From assembly GCA_003218525.1 (NCBI GenBank), contig QHNU01000201.1, positions 1 to 6,112 of the forward strand: DNA of 6,112 nucleotides, written 5' to 3'. Numbering within the stretch: position 1 is the stretch's first letter; each line of letters starts with the position of its first letter. Shown here in pieces: positions 5,707 through 6,112 of this stretch. The stretch is from Verrucomicrobiota bacterium. Lineage in GTDB: Bacteria; Verrucomicrobiota; Verrucomicrobiia; Chthoniobacterales; UBA10450. The translations under genes were made by a program, and so were the position numbers. The notes under the pieces were generated by a model. That model saw only the letters and a list, made by a program, of their open reading frames with translations, was not told where the DNA came from and made no database searches.

Positions 5707-6084
5707 CTAGCGTGAACCGCGATCGCCGCGGCTATAACCGCCACCGCCGCCTCCACCACCGCCGCGTCCGTAGCCACCACCGCCGCGTCCGCCGTAGCCT
5801 CCCCCACCGCCACCGCCACCGCCTGGCGGGCGAGCCTCGCGCGGACGTGCTTCGTTGACCGTGAGGGCACGTCCCTCAACTGTCTTGCCATTGAACTGAG
5901 TAATGGCATTCTGTGCGTCCTGTTCGGACGTCATTGTCACAAAAGCAAAACCGCGCGACTTGCCTGTGAATTTATCCTGCATAAGCATGACATCTTGCAC
6001 GGCTCCTGCCTGTGCGAAGAGGTCCTGCAGGTCGGTTTCCGTCGTATTAAACGAAAGATTCCCAACGTATAACTTGGTTCCCAT
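5707..6084 (-). CDS. RRM-domain RNA-binding protein with glycine-rich tail
   Basis: A 125-residue protein that starts MGTKLYVGNLSFNTTETDLQ, a classic RNA recognition motif beginning almost at residue 1. RNP2 is LYVGNL (5-10) and RNP1 is KSRGFAFV (42-49), with the aromatic residues Tyr6, Phe46 and Phe48 that stack on RNA bases. The domain ends near residue 79 (GRALTVNEARP). Residues 87-125 are almost pure Gly with Tyr, Arg and Ser, including RGGGG and GYGRGG repeats, and end in RGDRGSR. This is the architecture of bacterial and cyanobacterial RNA-binding proteins (Rbp type) and plant glycine-rich proteins, several of which are induced by cold. The tail usually adds weak RNA binding and self-association. 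The ATG at 6084-6082 fits the family exactly. Only 28 bp of upstream sequence is in the window, so its promoter and any cold-responsive leader lie outside. It precedes the basic-tail gene on the same strand. Confidence 0.95.
   Translation of the reverse strand: MGTKLYVGNLSFNTTETDLQDLFAQAGAVQDVMLMQDKFTGKSRGFAFVTMTSEQDAQNAITQFNGKTVEGRALTVNEARPREARPPGGGGGGGGGYGGRGGGGYGRGGGGGGGGGYSRGDRGSR
5731..5823. repeat. Low-complexity CCACCGCC-type repeat tract (encodes the Gly-rich tail)
   Basis: On the plus strand the tract is made of CCACCGCC, CCGCGTCC and CCACCACC units. On the coding strand these are GGN glycine codons interrupted by Tyr and Arg codons. Such tracts change length by slippage or recombination and are prone to assembly errors, so the number of Gly residues here may differ between strains. 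Confidence 0.7.
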
Positions 6085-6112
6085 CTGAGTTTATTCTGGA
6101 AAACGCTGCCAG

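Noticed and set aside
1..6112. parS site, CRISPR array, insertion sequence or attachment site
   Set aside because: I looked for the TGTTTCACGTGAAACA-type 16-mer, for regularly spaced repeats, for transposase motifs and for a duplicated tRNA 3' end near the tRNA. None was visible by eye.

Overview
The window looks like an ordinary, gene-dense stretch of bacterial chromosome, moderately GC-rich, with no mobile element, CRISPR array or rRNA. Three things point to a soil-type Verrucomicrobiota lineage or a relative in the PVC group: an MqnD-family protein of the 'SPDPDDAF' subtype, a QC-like M28 enzyme, and an RRM protein with a glycine-rich tail beside a histone-H1-like basic protein. No rRNA or other marker confirms this, so the taxonomy is inference.

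Left part, minus strand (2406 down to 1): parB is followed by a secreted M28 / glutaminyl-cyclase-like metalloenzyme whose GTG start overlaps the parB stop (GTGA). An ATGA overlap then leads into the wreck of a parvulin-type peptidyl-prolyl isomerase, which is readable only by joining three frameshifted segments (about 158-599). After a 64-bp gap come the first 31 codons of a Rossmann-fold NAD(P)-dependent oxidoreductase (93 to 1), cut by the window edge. The tight overlaps suggest one transcription unit that has lost its third gene.

Centre: an MqnD-family gene (2443-3348, +) diverges from parB across only 36 bp. It converges with a 64-residue single-span membrane protein gene (3361-3555, -), with a small hairpin plus T-rich tract at the junction. 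An 85-bp divergent gap then leads to a DegT/DnrJ/EryC1/StrS-family PLP-dependent aminotransferase (3641-4825, +), probably a nucleotide-sugar aminotransferase.

Right part: a good sigma70-type promoter (4836-4864) directly after the aminotransferase drives a class II tRNA-Tyr(GUA) (4897-4980) with no encoded CCA. Convergent to it, 9 bp away, ends a gene for an unusual two-part protein: a glycine zipper joined to an acid-free Arg/Lys/Ser/Ala-rich tail (4990-5559, -). Upstream of that, on the same strand, is a small RRM RNA-binding protein with a Gly-rich tail (5707-6084, -).

Functionally the window mixes chromosome segregation (ParB), envelope or periplasmic chemistry (QC-like enzyme, lost parvulin), menaquinone-type metabolism, sugar amination, translation (tRNA-Tyr) and nucleic-acid binding. 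I found no coherent new defence or biosynthetic system. The most unusual items are the hidden parvulin pseudogene and the glycine-zipper/H1-like protein.
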